Below the pieces are notes generated by a model that saw only the letters and a program-made list of their open reading frames with translations, did not search any database and was not told the DNA's origin. Of a stretch of DNA of 64,000 nt, positions 32,195-64,000 are shown piece by piece (the first letter of the stretch is position 1; each line of letters opens with the position of its first letter). Origin of the DNA: Monodelphis domestica. Lineage: Eukaryota > Chordata > Mammalia > Didelphimorphia > Didelphidae. Made by a program: the position numbers and the translations under genes. Location: the NCBI RefSeq assembly GCF_027887165.1, contig NC_077228.1, positions 183,129,309 through 183,193,308 on the forward strand, read 5' to 3'.

Positions 32195-33064
32195 TGAAAG
32201 GAGGAAACATTTTTATTTTTAATGATCGGCATACAAAAGAGTTAGATCTGATGAGGGTTTATGGTGCTGTCAGTCCTGATGAGTCAAGAGGATAGACAGG
32301 CAGGAGGAGGTAGCAAGAGAGGCTGAATCTCAGTCTAATGATGGTTCACTGGTATCAAAATTAAAACTCTCTTCAATAGACAAGAGGAAGTAAGAGAGCC
32401 TGCTCTCTTTCTTCAGGTTCTCGTAGGCAATTTGCTAACATCAGATAGTGGTTTGCATAGAGTAGGCACTTAATAAATGCTTATTGGATTGCAAGTCAGT
32501 GAGTACATGCAACCAGTACCAGCTGATTTTTTTTTTAAGTGTAAACAAAAGCCTCAGGAGGGTTTGGGACTGAAAAGCTGACTCCAGATTTTTTCCACAT
32601 TCACTATATCAAACAAAGTGAACATGGAAGAAATTTGGAATTCTTCTAACTAAGATGTCAAATAATTCTAGGATTGACTACATTAAAGAGAAGCATAAAA
32701 GGACTTGAAAGCTCCACCTGGTGAAAACTTGTTCATAAAAAAGGTCATAGGCATTCCCACATAGGCGTTCCCAGAAGAGGGGATTTATAATTCCCACAAA
32801 GGCCCCAAAAGAAACAAAACCCCAAACCTCAAACCATAGGCCCTTTAAGAAGAGGCCCTCTGTCACAGCAAAATGTGCAATTTAGGAAGAACTGTACATT
32901 GACGCAAAGCTTCACTGATCATAAAGAGTTCACTTTTTGTTCTTTAAAAATCCCAGCACCTCAGTGGTCATTCTGTGTCCAAATGAACAATGTACTCTTG
33001 GCACTGTCAATGACCTTGAAATTGTACTGAGCTTCTGTAGAGACCAGGCCAGCTGACTTCCATC
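32195..33064 (-). other. SCPEP1: Inferred SCPEP1 3' UTR
   Basis: Non-coding sequence between the TGA and the first AATAAA found downstream on this strand. It includes a short L2-type 3' end near 32455-32500. The 3' limit is inferred from the polyadenylation signal only. Confidence 0.5.
32212..32223 (-). promoter_or_regulatory. Probable SCPEP1 polyadenylation signal
   Basis: The minus strand reads attaaaaataaa: an ATTAAA (32218-32223) followed by AATAAA (32212-32217). No other AATAAA was found between the stop codon and this point. Confidence 0.5.
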
Positions 33065-61834
<28,770 letters not shown>

Positions 61835-61839
61835 CTGTT

Positions 61840-62310
61840 ACAGATAAATAGAAAATGAAAAATATAGTCAAGTCACATCAATGTAAGTCAAAAGAAGAAA
61901 TCAATGAAACCAAATGATGTGTAGTTGCCTTGGTTCTAAAATAGAGAAAATCTCTCCTTTTCTAAGTAAGGCTTTGGGGAGGGTGAAACGTGAGTGTGGC
62001 ACACTTTATATACTGGCTGACCCAGTTAATATGTTGGTTAGTTTTGCTGAACTGCTCTTTCTTTTTTCTTTTTTTGTTCTTTATGATGATGGACAGGCAG
62101 AGAGGAATGTATTCAGAAATGAAGATACTGGCAATTTTTTTAAAAGAAAATTTCAGATTACACCAAAAATGACTAAATTATCTGGGAACCGAATCTATCC
62201 TCATTTTTATTTTATTTTAGGTAGAAAAAGGACCTTCCTAGTGAATTGGAGTCCTCCAGGGCCCTGGACTCCAGACAGGATGGATACTTGATTTCTGCAT
62301 GTCCATGAGT
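61840..62310. other. SCPEP1 intron 2, nothing named
   Basis: No exon-like block or repeat identified. The frames at 61914-62291 and 61990-62172 have no domain support. Confidence 0.5.
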
Positions 62311-62314
62311 TAGA

Positions 62315-62445
62315 TCACAGTATTTAGAATTGAAAGAGATCTTGAGACAAACTAATCCAAACTCCTGGGGTTCTAGCAGGTTAAGTGACTCTTCCCAAAT
62401 CCCATCATCAGTAGCAACGCCCCTAGTTAGAAGGCACACAGTCAG
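62315..62445 (-). mobile_element. MIR-like relic
   Basis: atttagaattgaaagagatc and caggttaagtgactcttccc. Confidence 0.55.
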
Positions 62446-62689
62446 ATTTTACCAGGCAGACATTCAGTTGGCATATTACTCAATATATACTGCCCTAGGA
62501 TATTTCATCATTATTACAAGCAAAAGTCTCATAACTTATAATCCTTTTTTAAAATTACACTACTCTTGGGACCCTACCTCTATAATAAGAAACTCTTTTG
62601 ACAAAAGTGATGTGAACTGCAGGGGTGAAGGGAGGGAATTCCAGAATGTGGGGCAGTTGTGATAAAAGGGGTTCAAATCCCCCTATTAT

Positions 62690-62885
62690 CAACATTTCCA
62701 ATTAGATGACCCAAAGGCATCTTAAACTCAATATATTCAGAAAAGAACTTATTATTCTTCCTTCCAATCCTACTGCTCTTTCTAACTTTCCTATTTCTGT
62801 CAAGGGCAGCATTATCCTAGCAATCATCCAGGTTTGCAGCTCATTCTTGACTCTTCATTATTGGAGAGAAGGGATAAAACACATA
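62690..62885 (+). mobile_element. L2-type LINE, reverse-transcriptase C-terminal relic
   Basis: The plus-strand frame reads LKLNIFRKELIILPSNP, resembling the L2 block LNxxKTExxxxP, then ILAIIQVCSSFLTL. It is upstream, in L2 order, of the type of segment at 905. Confidence 0.6.
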
Positions 62886-62953
62886 CTCCCCTCAGATGCC
62901 TGTTGTAGAGTGACTCGAAAATTGTATTAAAATTCCTAATAAAAACTGGCATT

Positions 62954-63258
62954 AATGATCCAGAACAATTCGGAGGGATTTACAAGAAACAACACTATCC
63001 ACATCCAAAGGAAGAACTGTGGGAGCAGAAACACAGAAGAAAAACAACTGCTTGATCACATGGGTCGATGGGGATATGATTGGGGATGTAGACTCTAAAT
63101 GATCATCCTAATGCAAACATAACAATATGGAAATAGGACACATGAAAAATCCATTGGAATTTTATGTCGGCTATGGGAGGGATTGGGAGAGAGAAGGGAA
63201 AGAACATGACTCTTGTAACCAAGGAAAAATATTCTAAATTGACAAATAAAATTTTTTT
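62954..63258 (+). mobile_element. 5'-truncated L1-type insertion with TSD
   Basis: aaaaactggcatt before and aaaaactagcatt after. Contains gatatgattggggatgtaga and ttgtaaccaaggaaaaatat plus an A-rich tail. Confidence 0.88.
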
Positions 63259-63274
63259 TAAAAACTAGCATTTC

Positions 63275-64000
63275 AGTGATGATTCAATATGACAGAATTC
63301 TAGAATCCCAGAACTAGATAGAACTCTAACAGATTATCAGGGAGTCCAGTCCCTTATCTCCAAGGTAATGAAGACAATTCCTAAAGACCTCCACAGAAGA
63401 AATATCATAACCTCCTAGATTAGGCTATACTAGAGCTTAAAATCATCCTAATGCAAAGATACTCTGGTGCATTCAATTAAAAAATAACTCTTCTTTGAAC
63501 TAAAATTTGTTTCTGGTTTCAGTCCTCTGGGGCAACAGAGAATAGTTATTAGCACCTAAAAATTGTGTATGTAAACCATTCTGAAACCTTGAACTACTTT
63601 TATAGAATTATTAATTATCAACCTGCATATGTTTGTAGGGCATTGGTACCCTTGCTTTCAGTTGTTCTTTAGCCTTAGATTCTGTTAGTTTTATCTCCTC
63701 TCTCCATGATGGAGCACCCTACCACTGGGTGGGAGGAGGCAAGAGAAGGAGACATTTTCTGAGCTAATATATTTCAAGAACATTTCTTCCAGAGAAGTCT
63801 TTGGTATTTGCAATGTCAGGTGTCTCCATTTGGTTCTCATTCATCAACTTATCAGAGACAGCCACACTGAAAGAATTATGCTCTTCAAACTGCCTAATCT
63901 TTACTATTTCATGAGATAGCCTGGGTCAGCTTACGGGAGTGAGAGGAAGGGAGAGTTGTAGCTCAGATTGCTATTTCTTGTTTAGCTTATATGTAAAGAG
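63275..64000. other. SCPEP1 intron 2, nothing named
   Basis: Upstream intron sequence. No match to the expected N-terminal exon (a frame encoding ...YVTVRKDAY...) was found, so exons 1-2 lie outside. Confidence 0.5.

Noticed and set aside
62706..62930. 74-codon plus-strand frame as a new exon
   Set aside because: It resembles the L2 reverse-transcriptase C-terminus and is opposite in strand to SCPEP1.

Overview
This is a vertebrate nuclear window, almost certainly from a marsupial. Nearly all of it is interspersed repeats. The most frequent is a roughly 200 bp tRNA-headed CORE-SINE with the MIR-type core 'ctgtgtgaccctgggcaag' (MAR1-type, characteristic of marsupials). With it are marsupial-type L1 3' ends, MIR and L2 relics, hAT DNA transposons and endogenous-retrovirus LTRs. 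The SINE content does not settle the species.

One protein-coding gene is supported. Eleven exons on the minus strand (61,834 down to 33,065) encode the C-terminal 379 residues of retinoid-inducible serine carboxypeptidase, SCPEP1 (peptidase family S10). All eleven have canonical splice sites and compatible phases, and they join into an uninterrupted 1,140-nt frame. They carry the GGPGGSS motif, the nucleophile serine (SESYGG), the catalytic Asp (NGQLDLIVD) and the catalytic His (AGHM|VPSD). The signal peptide and N-terminal exons lie beyond base 64,000. A 3' UTR of about 0.87 kb is inferred, ending near an AATAAA at 32,212-32,217.

Bases 1-32,200 lie downstream of the gene and hold no recognisable gene. 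They are layered transposon insertions. The most complex is at 20,160-27,296: an L1 3' portion is split by a hAT transposon, and the hAT is itself interrupted by a solo LTR carrying a SINE and by a 3.8-kb LTR-flanked retrovirus-like element. The hAT, the provirus and (less exactly) the solo LTR can each be delimited by target-site duplications (TSDs).

Bases 32,200-61,834 are the SCPEP1 exons and their introns, which are filled with L1, SINE and LTR copies. Notable local structures are a minisatellite made from the end of exon 11 and its splice donor (37,844-38,106), a 400-bp purine microsatellite in intron 10, an LTR inside an LTR (55,559-56,272), a 1-kb solo LTR (58,731-59,733) and a 23-bp perfect AT-rich palindrome (57,086-57,136). 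Bases 61,835-64,000 are intron with L1, L2 and MIR relics.

No RNA gene, CRISPR array or prokaryotic feature is present. Repeat names are by pattern recognition, and boundaries without TSDs are approximate.
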